Assembly (NCBI RefSeq): GCF_021458635.1
Contig: NZ_JAIRDQ010000001.1
Coordinates: forward strand, 1,736,001-1,800,000
Origin: Bradyrhizobium monzae
GTDB lineage: Bacteria > Pseudomonadota > Alphaproteobacteria > Rhizobiales > Xanthobacteraceae
DNA: 64,000 nt
Direction of reading: 5' to 3'
Shown: piece after piece, positions 7,865 to 15,582 of the stretch
Layout of the letters: every line of letters begins with the position of its first letter
Position numbering within the stretch: the first letter of the stretch is position 1
The notes under the pieces: generated by a model
Databases searched by the model: none
What the model was told of the DNA's origin: nothing
The model's input: the letters and a program-made list of their open reading frames with translations, nothing else
Program-made: the position numbers and the translations under genes

Positions 7865-9544
7865 CTAGCCCGACGGCACGATCACCATGCTCTTGTCCTT
7901 CGGCCAGCGGGCGCGCCAGGCGAAGTTGATGTCCTTGACCTCGCCGGGCTTGGCGTCGAACGACCATTCCAGCACGCCGCGCTTGTCACGAATATCTTTT
8001 GCCGTAGGCGGCGTGGTCGCGGGCAGCATCTCCACGACGATCTCGTCATTCTCGCTGACCGGCAGCTGATCCTCGATCGCGACGTGAATCGGGAAGTCGT
8101 GGCCGTTGCGGATTGTGGTCTTGTAGGCGCGCTCGTCGGTCTTCGACGTCGTCACGATCAAGCCTGCCGAGCCTTCGTTGCGCTTGAGCACCGCGCGCTC
8201 GATCTTGACCTTGTCGTCGGCGCCGAAGCCGAGCCGCACGATGTCGTCCTTGGCCGAAGCGGACAGCTTGCCGCGGCCGACGAAGACACCGTCGCGGTAG
8301 ATCGCGACCTTGCCCGGCAGCAACGTCGTGTCATCGGTCTGCTTGAAGCTGGCTTCGAGGAACGCGGTGGGATCCAGCACCGGCGCAGCGCGCACCGCGA
8401 GATCCGCAGGCACGCTCATCGAGGCGATACGCAGGCTCTTGGCGCCTTCGGCGGCGCCGAGGCTGACGCGACCGGGGATCTTGAAGGTGGCCTGGAAATC
8501 ACCGATCTCGGCAACCGCTTGCTGTTCGTCGGCGCGTTGGGCGGGCAGATCAAATTGTTCCCTTGGGGTCTCCATCTTTCGCAACATCGGCGCCGCTGCA
8601 GGCGCAGGCATCACCATGTCCGAAACCTGGCCCAGCGCGCGCGGCTTCGGCACTTGCGGATATTGCGCCACCAGCGATCCCAGCTCCGGCGCGCTGCCGC
8701 CGCGGGCGATACGGACGGTGGAAACACCGAGCGTGACGTTCGACCAGTCCTCGCCGGTCGATTGCGTCACCTCGGCGCGGCGGACCAGCTCGAGTTGCGG
8801 CTTGCGGTCCTTGGCGCCGGTGTCGAGCCGGGCGTCGTAGAGCGGCAGCCAGCGCGCATTGCGCACGGCGTAAGTCACCCGCAGCGTCGCTTTCGTCGCC
8901 GCCGTCGAGGCGACGTCGATCCGCACCTCCAGCTTGCTCGGTGGCTTGGCGGATCGGTCGGCTTCGAGTTGCGCGATCTGGCGATCGATCTCGCGCTGCT
9001 TTCGCGCGGCATCGCGGATCGTGGCCTCGGCGGCAGCGACTTCCTCGGCCACGGCGGTAAAGGCCGCGCGCCATTCGGTGATCGGGCGCGCCTCGCCCTT
9101 CTCGCCGAGGCCGGCGGGAGAGGCTTCGGCGAAGCGTTGCGCGAATTTGCGCCGGGCGGCGGCCGCATCGATCGCGCCTTGCTGGTCGGCGCGCTCGTCC
9201 TTGAGCGCCTCGATACGCTTGTCGAGCTCGGAAAGATTGACCGGCGGCACCGCGCGTGGCGGCCGCGCGTCGATGGTGCCGATGGTGAGCTTTGCGCCGG
9301 CCTCACCTTCGACGCGGAGAGAGGACGGATCGAGCGAGAGCGGAAAATCCCTGGCGACCAGCGTGCTGTCGCCGGAGGCGAGGTCGATCGCGATCAAGCG
9401 GGTGACGGTGGCGCCGTCAGGATAGACGGTGACGGTGTCGATGGCCGATGTGGCGTCCACATCGGCGGCCCATGAGGGCGCGGCGAGCGCCGCGATCACC
9501 AGGACCAGGCTCGTCGCCGCCAGACATCTTGCGATCGTGCGCAT
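7865..9544 (-). CDS. MuiA-family surface protein (DUF4140/DUF4139)
   Basis: A 559-residue exported protein of the mucoidy inhibitor MuiA family. A signal peptide ends near APSWA (about residue 28). An N-terminal DUF4140 domain follows (about 30-120), then a charged helical or coiled-coil stretch (about 85-200, with LSELDKRIEALKDERADQQG), then the C-terminal DUF4139 beta-rich domain. The start at 9544 was chosen because GGCAGGGAGAAG lies four bases upstream and the signal peptide begins there; 18 more codons are open upstream. The role in alphaproteobacteria is poorly known. It is convergent with the phytase-like gene. Confidence 0.85.
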   Translation of the reverse strand: MRTIARCLAATSLVLVIAALAAPSWAADVDATSAIDTVTVYPDGATVTRLIAIDLASGDSTLVARDFPLSLDPSSLRVEGEAGAKLTIGTIDARPPRAVPPVNLSELDKRIEALKDERADQQGAIDAAAARRKFAQRFAEASPAGLGEKGEARPITEWRAAFTAVAEEVAAAEATIRDAARKQREIDRQIAQLEADRSAKPPSKLEVRIDVASTAATKATLRVTYAVRNARWLPLYDARLDTGAKDRKPQLELVRRAEVTQSTGEDWSNVTLGVSTVRIARGGSAPELGSLVAQYPQVPKPRALGQVSDMVMPAPAAAPMLRKMETPREQFDLPAQRADEQQAVAEIGDFQATFKIPGRVSLGAAEGAKSLRIASMSVPADLAVRAAPVLDPTAFLEASFKQTDDTTLLPGKVAIYRDGVFVGRGKLSASAKDDIVRLGFGADDKVKIERAVLKRNEGSAGLIVTTSKTDERAYKTTIRNGHDFPIHVAIEDQLPVSENDEIVVEMLPATTPPTAKDIRDKRGVLEWSFDAKPGEVKDINFAWRARWPKDKSMVIVPSG

Positions 9545-9733
9545 CAAACTTCTCCCTGCCGATATCGCCGCGCCGCCAGCCGGACGCTGCGAAAACATGC
9601 CACGCCATCGTGGTGAGACGCGGCAGGGAAGGAACTGGTTCGATTGGGGTTTCCGTTGGGCGCCGCTGCGGCGGCACCATGGCCGCGGAACGCGTCACCG
9701 CGCCGCGGCAGAACCTCGACTCAAAGGCCGCGT

Positions 9734-10354
9734 TCAGGTCTGGCTGGGCGAACCCTGCCCGTAGATGCGGCGGAGCAAATCTGTCACGTTGCGGGCGCCG
9801 GCCTTCTTCAAAATGCCGGCGCGATAGCCCTCGACCGTGCGTGCGCTCAGATGTATGCGACGGGCGATTTCCTTGTTGGTCAGGCCGGCGGCGAGATGGG
9901 CGAGCACGTCGCCTTCGCGCGCGGTCAGGGGCTCGCAGCCGGGCAGCCAGCGCTGCCGGCTCGAATCGGGCTGGGCGGACTCGTCGATCGCGGCATCGAT
10001 CCGACCGACGACGTCGTGGGTGCGAAACGGCTTCTCGATGAAATCTGCCGCGCCGCTCTTGATGGCGTCGACCGCCATGGCAATGCTGCCGTTCGCCGAG
10101 GTGACCAACACCGGCGCCATGCAGTTTTCCTCGCGCAGGCGCCTGAGCACGTCGAGGGCGGAGCGATCCGGCGGCATCTCCAGCAACACACAGGCCGGCA
10201 TCCGCGCCTTGGCCTCCGACAAAAGCGATGCGCCGTCGGCAAAGCAAATCACGTCGTAGGCGCTCTGTTGAAGCGCCGTCGACAGTTGTTCGCGGGAGGC
10301 GGCGTCAGTTTCAATGACGAATACCTCACCCTTGGAAAGCATGTTTCCCGGCAT
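9734..10354 (-). CDS. FixJ/LuxR-type response regulator with degenerate receiver
   Basis: A 206-residue two-domain protein: receiver at about 10-125 and a LuxR/FixJ helix-turn-helix at about 143-195 (LTAREGDVLAHLAAG ... NKEIARRIHLSARTVE). The receiver keeps Thr85 and Lys108 (in EKPF). The acidic pair is Glu15-Thr16, and the phosphoacceptor position appears to be Glu59 (ACVLLEMPP), with one residue missing after it. It may therefore work without phosphorylation or be locked in one state. No histidine kinase is adjacent. It diverges from the AraC gene at 10557. The start at 10354 was preferred; an in-frame ATG also occurs five codons in. Confidence 0.85.
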   Translation of the reverse strand: MPGNMLSKGEVFVIETDAASREQLSTALQQSAYDVICFADGASLLSEAKARMPACVLLEMPPDRSALDVLRRLREENCMAPVLVTSANGSIAMAVDAIKSGAADFIEKPFRTHDVVGRIDAAIDESAQPDSSRQRWLPGCEPLTAREGDVLAHLAAGLTNKEIARRIHLSARTVEGYRAGILKKAGARNVTDLLRRIYGQGSPSQT

Positions 10355-10488
10355 AATCCCGATCCAGTAATGTCTTGGTCAAATGGCACGTGACGGCCGG
10401 AGGCCCCATCGCGCCCCGCCGTCAATGAGCACGGCATTCGCGCCTGTGCTTCGGTCTTCCTTATGTATGTTCCACACTGTTCCCGGAT

Positions 10489-10525
10489 TTGACGGATCGG
10501 GACAGAAACTTTACATTTCGGGACA
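10489..10525 (+). promoter_or_regulatory. Predicted promoter and direct repeats of the AraC gene
   Basis: TTGACG (10489-10494), a 17-base spacer, then TACATT (10512-10517) resemble a sigma-70 promoter, placing the transcript start near 10524 and a leader of about 33 bases before the ATG at 10557. Two copies of TCGGGACA (10497-10504 and 10518-10525) lie exactly 21 bases apart on either side of the -10 element, as expected for a dimer binding two helical turns. Autoregulation by the AraC protein is an inference. Confidence 0.5.
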
Positions 10526-10556
10526 TCTGCGGGAATGGCTGACAGGAACAGGTCGC

Positions 10557-11594
10557 ATGACCGACCTCATTCGCAGCGCAGGCTTGAGCTGTTACCCGGA
10601 AGTCGCCCGGTCGGTCGGGCTCGACCCCAGGCAGATGATGCGCAGGGTCAGACTGCCGCTGGCCATCCTCGACAAGCCCGATACACCCATTGCGGTCCCA
10701 GCTTTGCGTCGCCTGCTCGAATTGTCGGCAGAGGAATCCGGTGCCGAAGATTTCGGCTTACGGCTGGCCGAGCGCGGCGGCCTCACCAATTTCGGCGCGG
10801 TCGGCCTGATCGTGCGCGAACAAGCAACCGTCGGTGAAGCCATCGACGCTTTCTCGCGCTTCATCCATATCCATCATGACGGCATGAAGCTCGACGTTGT
10901 CAGAGACAAGCAGACCGTGACCGTCACATTGCATCTGCGCGGTCGGCAGCCGACGGCCCCGCGCCAGTCGATCGACATGGCGCTGGGCAGTGTTCACCGC
11001 ATCATCCAGTCGCTGTACGGAGGTGACTGGCGGCCGCAGGAGGTGCATCTGCACTACCCGCCGCCGCACGACCGCAAGCGCTACCGCGACTTCTTCGGCT
11101 GCCGCGTGATCTTCAATGCGGAGGAGGATTCGATCCTGTTGTCGGCGCACGACATGGAGCGGCGGATCCCGAGCGCGCATCCGCTGATCGCGAACTATCT
11201 GCGCAAGCGGATCGAGGCGATCGAAAGCCGGCCGGCGAGCTGGGAGGAGAAGGTCGACGAGGTCGTGCGCATCCTGCTCGCAGGTGGCGACTGCACGGTC
11301 GAACGCGTCGCCGAGCATCTCGCCTGCACACGTCGCACCATCCACCGGCGCTTGGCTGAAGCCGGTACCAGCTTCTCGGCCATCCTGGATGCGCAGCGCG
11401 CCGATCTCGTGATCCAGCTGATCGAGGACCCCGGCCGGCCGCTGGCGGATATTGCCGCACAGCTCGGCTTCTCCGCGCAGAGCGCCATGGCCCGCTGGTT
11501 CCGCGGCCGCTTCGGCTGCACCATCACCGACTGGCGCAAGGGCGTGCGGCCGCTGGCGCAGCCGGCCGACGTCGCGTCGGCATCAGCCGCTTAG
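10557..11594 (+). CDS. AraC-family transcriptional regulator
   Basis: A 345-residue regulator. Residues about 20-205 match the arabinose-binding-like sensory domain of the OruR/ArgR-like AraC subgroup (RSAGLSCYPEVARSVGLDP at the start). The C-terminal 100 residues carry two helix-turn-helix units (VERVAEHLACTRRTIHRRL and LADIAAQLGFSAQSAMARWF). The ATG at 10557 was chosen over longer frames because AGGAACAGG lies upstream and the conserved domain begins there. It ends three bases before the convergent nnrS gene. The inducer and targets are unknown. Confidence 0.88.
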   Translation: MTDLIRSAGLSCYPEVARSVGLDPRQMMRRVRLPLAILDKPDTPIAVPALRRLLELSAEESGAEDFGLRLAERGGLTNFGAVGLIVREQATVGEAIDAFSRFIHIHHDGMKLDVVRDKQTVTVTLHLRGRQPTAPRQSIDMALGSVHRIIQSLYGGDWRPQEVHLHYPPPHDRKRYRDFFGCRVIFNAEEDSILLSAHDMERRIPSAHPLIANYLRKRIEAIESRPASWEEKVDEVVRILLAGGDCTVERVAEHLACTRRTIHRRLAEAGTSFSAILDAQRADLVIQLIEDPGRPLADIAAQLGFSAQSAMARWFRGRFGCTITDWRKGVRPLAQPADVASASAA

Positions 11595-11597
11595 GGT

Positions 11598-12809
11598 TCA
11601 GCGCGCCGGCGCCGGCACGCCCATGATGGCGAGTGCGCGCCGCGGGCTGCCGGCGAGCAGCGGTCCGAACGCGGCTGCAAAACCGAGGAACGCGACGATC
11701 CAGCCGCAGGCGGTGATGTGCAGCAGCACATCGCCATGCGCCGGCAACACCACGGCGGCGACCCGCGCCAGTGCCGCGACGATGATCGCGACGTAGATGG
11801 CTTGCGTCGCCAGTGACGCCGTCAGCGCCTGCCCGGTATGACCAAGGCTCGCGCGCGTCATCACCGCGAGCGTCATGATTCCGGCCGCGCCCGTCATCCA
11901 GGCATGAATGCCCGCACTCGGCGGCAGCTCACCGAAGCCGGCCAACGCATTGAGGAAGAAGCCGAGCGGAACGAAGGCGTAGCCGACATGCAGGATCAGC
12001 AGCAGCCGCTCCCGCGTGGTGCGATCACCGGCCCAGCGCGCGAGCCGCACCAGGTGCAGCAAGCCGACAAGCGCCATTGCAACCCCTGTAACCGTGTTCA
12101 GCGGCGCCGCGATCCACGCGATGAGCGTCAGCGCACTCAACCCGATCACCACGCCATCGAACCGTCCGAACGGCACCGGCAGGCGGCCGGAGTTGAACTT
12201 GACCAGCCAGTTGCGGGTAAAACTCGGGATGATGCGGCCGCCGATCAGCGAGATCAGCAGCACGACCACGCCGATGCCGACGCGAATGCTGACATCGGCT
12301 GCACCTTCGTAGTGGGCTTCGAGATGGAAGGCGACATTGCCGCCAAGCAGCACCAGCGCGAGCACGACGACCGGCAGATTGCGCCAATTGCCGCCCGCGA
12401 TGATCTCGCGCGTTGCCGCCGCAACGACGAGTGCCAGAAAGGCGGCGTCGACGCCCAGCGCGAACGCCCAGCCGATCTCGGCGGACAGAACCACCGCGGC
12501 GCGCCCGGCGAGCCAGACCACCAGCAGCGCGCCAAGCGACGTGCCCTGGATCGGAAGGCGCCCGGTCCAGTTCGGGATCGCCGTGAACAGGAACCCGGTG
12601 ATGACAGCGGGCAGGAAGCCAAAGAGCATCTCGTGGACATGCCAGTCCCGCGGCGCGAAGGCCGATGTGACCGACAGCTCGCCATAGAACATCGGCAGCC
12701 AGACCAGGATCGACAGGCCCGCCTGGATCGCGGCGAGCAGGAAAAAGGGTCGAAAGCTGTTCGCAAACAGCGGCCAGCCCGCAAAGTTACGGGATCGTAC
12801 GCCAGCCAT
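11598..12809 (-). CDS. nnrS: NnrS family haem/copper membrane protein
   Basis: A 403-residue polytopic inner-membrane protein, about 12 spans, of the NnrS family linked with nitric oxide tolerance and denitrification. Typical features are the N-terminal FRPFFLLAA near residue 20, HVHEMLFGF near residue 56 and conserved histidines in later spans. The start at 12809 follows AGGAG seven bases upstream and fits the family N-terminus. It diverges from the Crp/Fnr-type gene at 12950 and shares its NnrR box. The -10-like TATTTT lies at the expected distance from that box, so NO-dependent activation is likely. Confidence 0.92.
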   Translation of the reverse strand: MAGVRSRNFAGWPLFANSFRPFFLLAAIQAGLSILVWLPMFYGELSVTSAFAPRDWHVHEMLFGFLPAVITGFLFTAIPNWTGRLPIQGTSLGALLVVWLAGRAAVVLSAEIGWAFALGVDAAFLALVVAAATREIIAGGNWRNLPVVVLALVLLGGNVAFHLEAHYEGAADVSIRVGIGVVVLLISLIGGRIIPSFTRNWLVKFNSGRLPVPFGRFDGVVIGLSALTLIAWIAAPLNTVTGVAMALVGLLHLVRLARWAGDRTTRERLLLILHVGYAFVPLGFFLNALAGFGELPPSAGIHAWMTGAAGIMTLAVMTRASLGHTGQALTASLATQAIYVAIIVAALARVAAVVLPAHGDVLLHITACGWIVAFLGFAAAFGPLLAGSPRRALAIMGVPAPAR

Positions 12810-12856
12810 GGGGCAACTCCTGTGAATTCGGACCGTCACTTGGATCCTGACTTGGA

Positions 12857-12897
12857 AAAATACTGCCGTCCGGCCGGCCCGTTTTGCGCTATCGCAA
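12857..12897 (-). promoter_or_regulatory. Shared NnrR box and nnrS promoter
   Basis: TTGCGCTATCGCAA at 12884-12897 is a near-perfect Crp/Fnr-family operator with TTGCG/CGCAA arms and a four-base centre. On the nnrS strand a -10-like TATTTT (12857-12862) is centred 31 bases away, which puts the box at about -41.5, the class II activation position. On the other strand the box centre is about 59 bases before the nnrR ATG, so the same site could autoregulate nnrR. Confidence 0.75.
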
Positions 12898-12949
12898 ACT
12901 ACTGGACGATTGCAGGTGCCATCACACTCCTGAGCGCCAAGGAGGCAGG

Positions 12950-13660
12950 ATGGCCAAGGTCGACACATCGCTGGTTGCGCATTTGCCGCTGTTTGCCGGC
13001 GTCAAGCCGGAAGCCCTCGACGAGATCCTGCGCGAGGCCCGATCAGTGCGCTATCCCAAAAACACCGCCATTTTCGAGCAGGGCGCGGACGCGCAGTCCT
13101 TCTTCCTGCTGCTGCACGGCCATGTCCGCGCCGCCAAGACCACGCCGGCCGGCGAACAGATCGTGGTACGCTATGTCGCGCCCGGCGAGACCTTCGGGCT
13201 CGCAATGGCGATTGGCGCCGCGCAGTATCCGGCGACCGCGATGGCGGTCGATGACAGCGTCGCGCTGATCTGGCCGAATTCGGCCTGGCCGCGGCTGACC
13301 GAACGGTTTCCCGCGCTTGCCGCCAACACGATGCAGACCGTCGGCAAGCGGCTGCAGGAGAGCCACACCCGTATTCTCGAAATGTCGACCCAGCAGGTCG
13401 AGCAGCGCGTCGCGCATGCGCTGCTGCGGCTCGCCAGCCAGTCCGGCAAGAAGCTCGACCACGGCATCGAGATCGACTTCCCGATCAGCCGCCAGGACAT
13501 CGCGCAGATGACCGGCACCACGCTGCACACGGTGAGCCGTATCCTCAGCGGCTGGGAGAGCCAGGGTCTGGTCGAGAGCGGCCGGCAGCGCATCATCCTG
13601 CGCGATCCGCACAGGATCGTCGTGCTGGCAGAGCGGAATCCGGGCAGCGGCGCCGCCTGA
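12950..13660 (+). CDS. nnrR: Crp/Fnr-family regulator, NnrR/Dnr type
   Basis: A 236-residue regulator. The cyclic-nucleotide-like sensor domain is at about 10-125, the dimer helix at about 125-160 and a winged helix at about 165-225. It contains no cysteine at all, so it cannot hold an Fnr-type iron-sulphur cluster, which fits the NO-responsive NnrR/Dnr group. The recognition helix reads TLHTVSRIL, with His193 where Fnr has Glu and with Ser196-Arg197 conserved; the nearby boxes begin TTGCG rather than TTGAT. The start follows GGAGG five bases upstream. It is surrounded by nnrS, hemN, nirK and nirV, which supports the assignment. Confidence 0.88.
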   Translation: MAKVDTSLVAHLPLFAGVKPEALDEILREARSVRYPKNTAIFEQGADAQSFFLLLHGHVRAAKTTPAGEQIVVRYVAPGETFGLAMAIGAAQYPATAMAVDDSVALIWPNSAWPRLTERFPALAANTMQTVGKRLQESHTRILEMSTQQVEQRVAHALLRLASQSGKKLDHGIEIDFPISRQDIAQMTGTTLHTVSRILSGWESQGLVESGRQRIILRDPHRIVVLAERNPGSGAA

Positions 13661-13707
13661 CGATAGGGGTGAGGTCGGGCGCGCCCCCGCGCAGATTCCA
13701 ACTCATA

Positions 13708-13905
13708 TCATGCCGGCACGCATTCGCTCAGCGCGGCGAGAAACTTGTCGCGATCGATGCCGTGCTCGCGGCAGGCGTCGTCCACGGTATGGAAGGTTGC
13801 GATCGGACAGCCGACACAGGCCATCCTGAAGGCGAGGAACACGCGGATCGTGTGCGGCGCCGCGCGCATGATGTCATCGACCAGATCGTCGGATCGGAAG
13901 GGCAT
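13708..13905 (-). CDS. DUF1858 redox-disulfide small protein
   Basis: A 65-residue protein of the DUF1858 / hybrid-cluster-associated redox disulfide family. The motif ACVGCPIATFHTVDDA carries a CxxC pair near residues 29-32. Such proteins are found beside hybrid cluster proteins, nitrite reductases and NO-response genes, and are thought to act in nitrosative redox chemistry; the exact reaction is unknown. The ATG at 13905 follows a GGAG. An NnrR box with a matching -10 lies directly upstream, so it appears to be transcribed separately from hemN, which ends at 13979. Confidence 0.85.
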   Translation of the reverse strand: MPFRSDDLVDDIMRAAPHTIRVFLAFRMACVGCPIATFHTVDDACREHGIDRDKFLAALSECVPA

Positions 13906-13926
13906 GGACAACTCCGTTCCGAAGTG

Positions 13927-13967
13927 ACGATAGCGGAGCTGGGCTGAGTTTCTTTGTTGAAGCGCAA
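13927..13967 (-). promoter_or_regulatory. NnrR box and -10 of the DUF1858 gene
   Basis: TTGTTGAAGCGCAA at 13954-13967 has the TTG-N8-CAA form with one perfect CGCAA arm. On the minus strand TATCGT (13927-13932) is centred 31 bases downstream, the same geometry as at nnrS. The transcript would start near 13919, giving a leader of about 14 bases before the ATG at 13905. Confidence 0.65.
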
Positions 13968-13978
13968 GCTGGTGGCAA

Positions 13979-15331
13979 CTACACCGCCCGGCTATGCAGC
14001 TGCTTACCCGGATCCAGATGCGCATCGAACGCGGCCGCGACGCTGCGGACCAGGAAGCGCGCGTCGTTCGCGACCGCAAGGCGATCGCCGTCGAGCCTCA
14101 CCACGCCATCCGAGATCAACGGCTCCAGCCGCGACGCAGACTTGAGCATCGCCTCCGGCTTTGCGCCATGACGCGCGCAGATGTCGCCGAGATCGGCGCC
14201 GAACTCGCACATGATGCGCTCGATGATGTCGGCACGCAGCCGGTCGTCATCGGTGAGCCCATAGCCTTTTGCGGTGGCGAGGCGGCCATCCGCGATGCCC
14301 TGCGCATAGGCACCGATCTGCACCGCGTTCTGGACGTAGCCCTGCGGCAGACGTCCGATCGCACTGGCGCCGAAGCCGAGCAGGACCTCGCTTTGGTCGG
14401 TGGTGTAGCCCTGGAAATTGCGCCGCAGCGTCCCCTGCTCGAATGCGACCGCCATGGCGTCGTCGGGGCGCGCAAAATGGTCGAGCCCGATCTGCATATA
14501 GCCGGCCTCCTTCAGCGCGTTGGCGATGGCGCAGGCCTGGTCATGGCGCGCAAGGCCGTCGGGCAGATGATCCACGTTGATCATGCGCTGGTGCTTCTTG
14601 AAATCAGGCACATGCGCATAGCCGAACACCGAGAAGCGGGCCGGCGCGAGCTCCAGCGAACGCCGCACCGTATCCAGGCAGGACGCAATCGTCTGGTGCG
14701 GCAGGCCGTAGATCAGGTCGAAATTGATCCCCTTGATGCCGGCGCTCTGGAGCATGTCGACGACGGAGGCGGTCTGTTCAAAACTCTGCAGGCGGTTGAT
14801 TGCGCGCTGCACGACGGGATCGAAGCTTTGAACGCCGAGGCTGGCGCGGTTGACGCCGGAGAGCCGCATCGCTTCCACCATCTCTGATGTCAGCGTGCGC
14901 GGGTCGATCTCGACCGCAATCTCGGCCGAAGGCAACACGAAGAAGACGTGACGCATCGCCGCCATCAGCTCGGCAAAGGCCTCCGGCGCCATGATCGTCG
15001 GCGTGCCACCGCCGAAATGGATGTGCCCGACCTTGATGCGGCGGCCGATGGCATCAGTGACCTCGGCGATTTCGCTGCGCAACGTCCGCTGATAGGACGC
15101 GATCAGCCCGTCGCGGCGAACGATCTGGGTATGGCAGCCGCAATACCAGCACATCTCGCGACAGAACGGCACGTGCAGATAAAGTGATGCGCTCGCGTTC
15201 GAGGGAAGCTCCGACAACCAGCGTGCGTAGGTGTCGGCACCTATCGACGGCGAGAAATGCGGCGCGGTCGGATAGCTCGTGTAGCGCGGCAGGCGCTCCT
15301 CGCCGTAGCTTGCCGCGAGATCGGTCCTCAT
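13979..15331 (-). CDS. hemN: Oxygen-independent coproporphyrinogen III oxidase
   Basis: A 450-residue radical-SAM enzyme converting coproporphyrinogen III to protoporphyrinogen IX without oxygen, needed for haem synthesis under low oxygen. The cluster motif CxxxCxxC is Cys57-Cys61-Cys64, followed by Cys66, in FCREMCWYCGC. FGGGTPTIM (about residues 107-115) follows in the barrel, and the HemN C-terminal domain is present. The length fits HemN proper (about 450). A TAGGAT ribosome site precedes the ATG. Lying between nirK and nnrR, it supplies haem for denitrifying growth. Confidence 0.95.
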   Translation of the reverse strand: MRTDLAASYGEERLPRYTSYPTAPHFSPSIGADTYARWLSELPSNASASLYLHVPFCREMCWYCGCHTQIVRRDGLIASYQRTLRSEIAEVTDAIGRRIKVGHIHFGGGTPTIMAPEAFAELMAAMRHVFFVLPSAEIAVEIDPRTLTSEMVEAMRLSGVNRASLGVQSFDPVVQRAINRLQSFEQTASVVDMLQSAGIKGINFDLIYGLPHQTIASCLDTVRRSLELAPARFSVFGYAHVPDFKKHQRMINVDHLPDGLARHDQACAIANALKEAGYMQIGLDHFARPDDAMAVAFEQGTLRRNFQGYTTDQSEVLLGFGASAIGRLPQGYVQNAVQIGAYAQGIADGRLATAKGYGLTDDDRLRADIIERIMCEFGADLGDICARHGAKPEAMLKSASRLEPLISDGVVRLDGDRLAVANDARFLVRSVAAAFDAHLDPGKQLHSRAV

Positions 15332-15499
15332 ATCCTACCCATTCGTCGATTGATGCCGCTTGCGGTAACGGCAGGCTCCGGATGGCACTGGATTACCCGC
15401 TTTCGAACCCGCGACCTTGCGCTCGCTCAAAGTCCGGGCGCCGTGCCGCGCGTCGGTGCACCTCCTAAGGAATTCACCGGAGGCGAATCCGGCAAAACC

Positions 15500-15513
15500 T
15501 TGTCGCAGCGCAA
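15500..15513 (+). promoter_or_regulatory. NnrR/FixK-type box upstream of nirK
   Basis: TTGTCGCAGCGCAA has the TTG-N8-CAA form with one perfect CGCAA arm, like the box at 13954. It is centred 76 bases before the nirK ATG, which would place the transcript start near 15548 and a leader of about 35 bases. The expected -10 position reads CACACT, a weak match. Confidence 0.65.
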
Positions 15514-15582
15514 ACACTCTTGCGGCAACAGGCGCACACTGCATCCGTCATTAAAACCCTTTCACATGAAGGATGCTTTACG

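Noticed and set aside
15360-15373. TTGCGGTAACGGCA, a possible NnrR box for hemN
   Set aside because: Only one arm matches, and the class II spacing would place the transcript start inside the hemN coding region.
15394-15420. GGTTCGAA-like string resembling a tRNA T-loop (minus strand) between hemN and nirK
   Set aside because: The flanking bases GCGGG and GCGGG cannot pair, and no acceptor stem or anticodon arm can be drawn around it.
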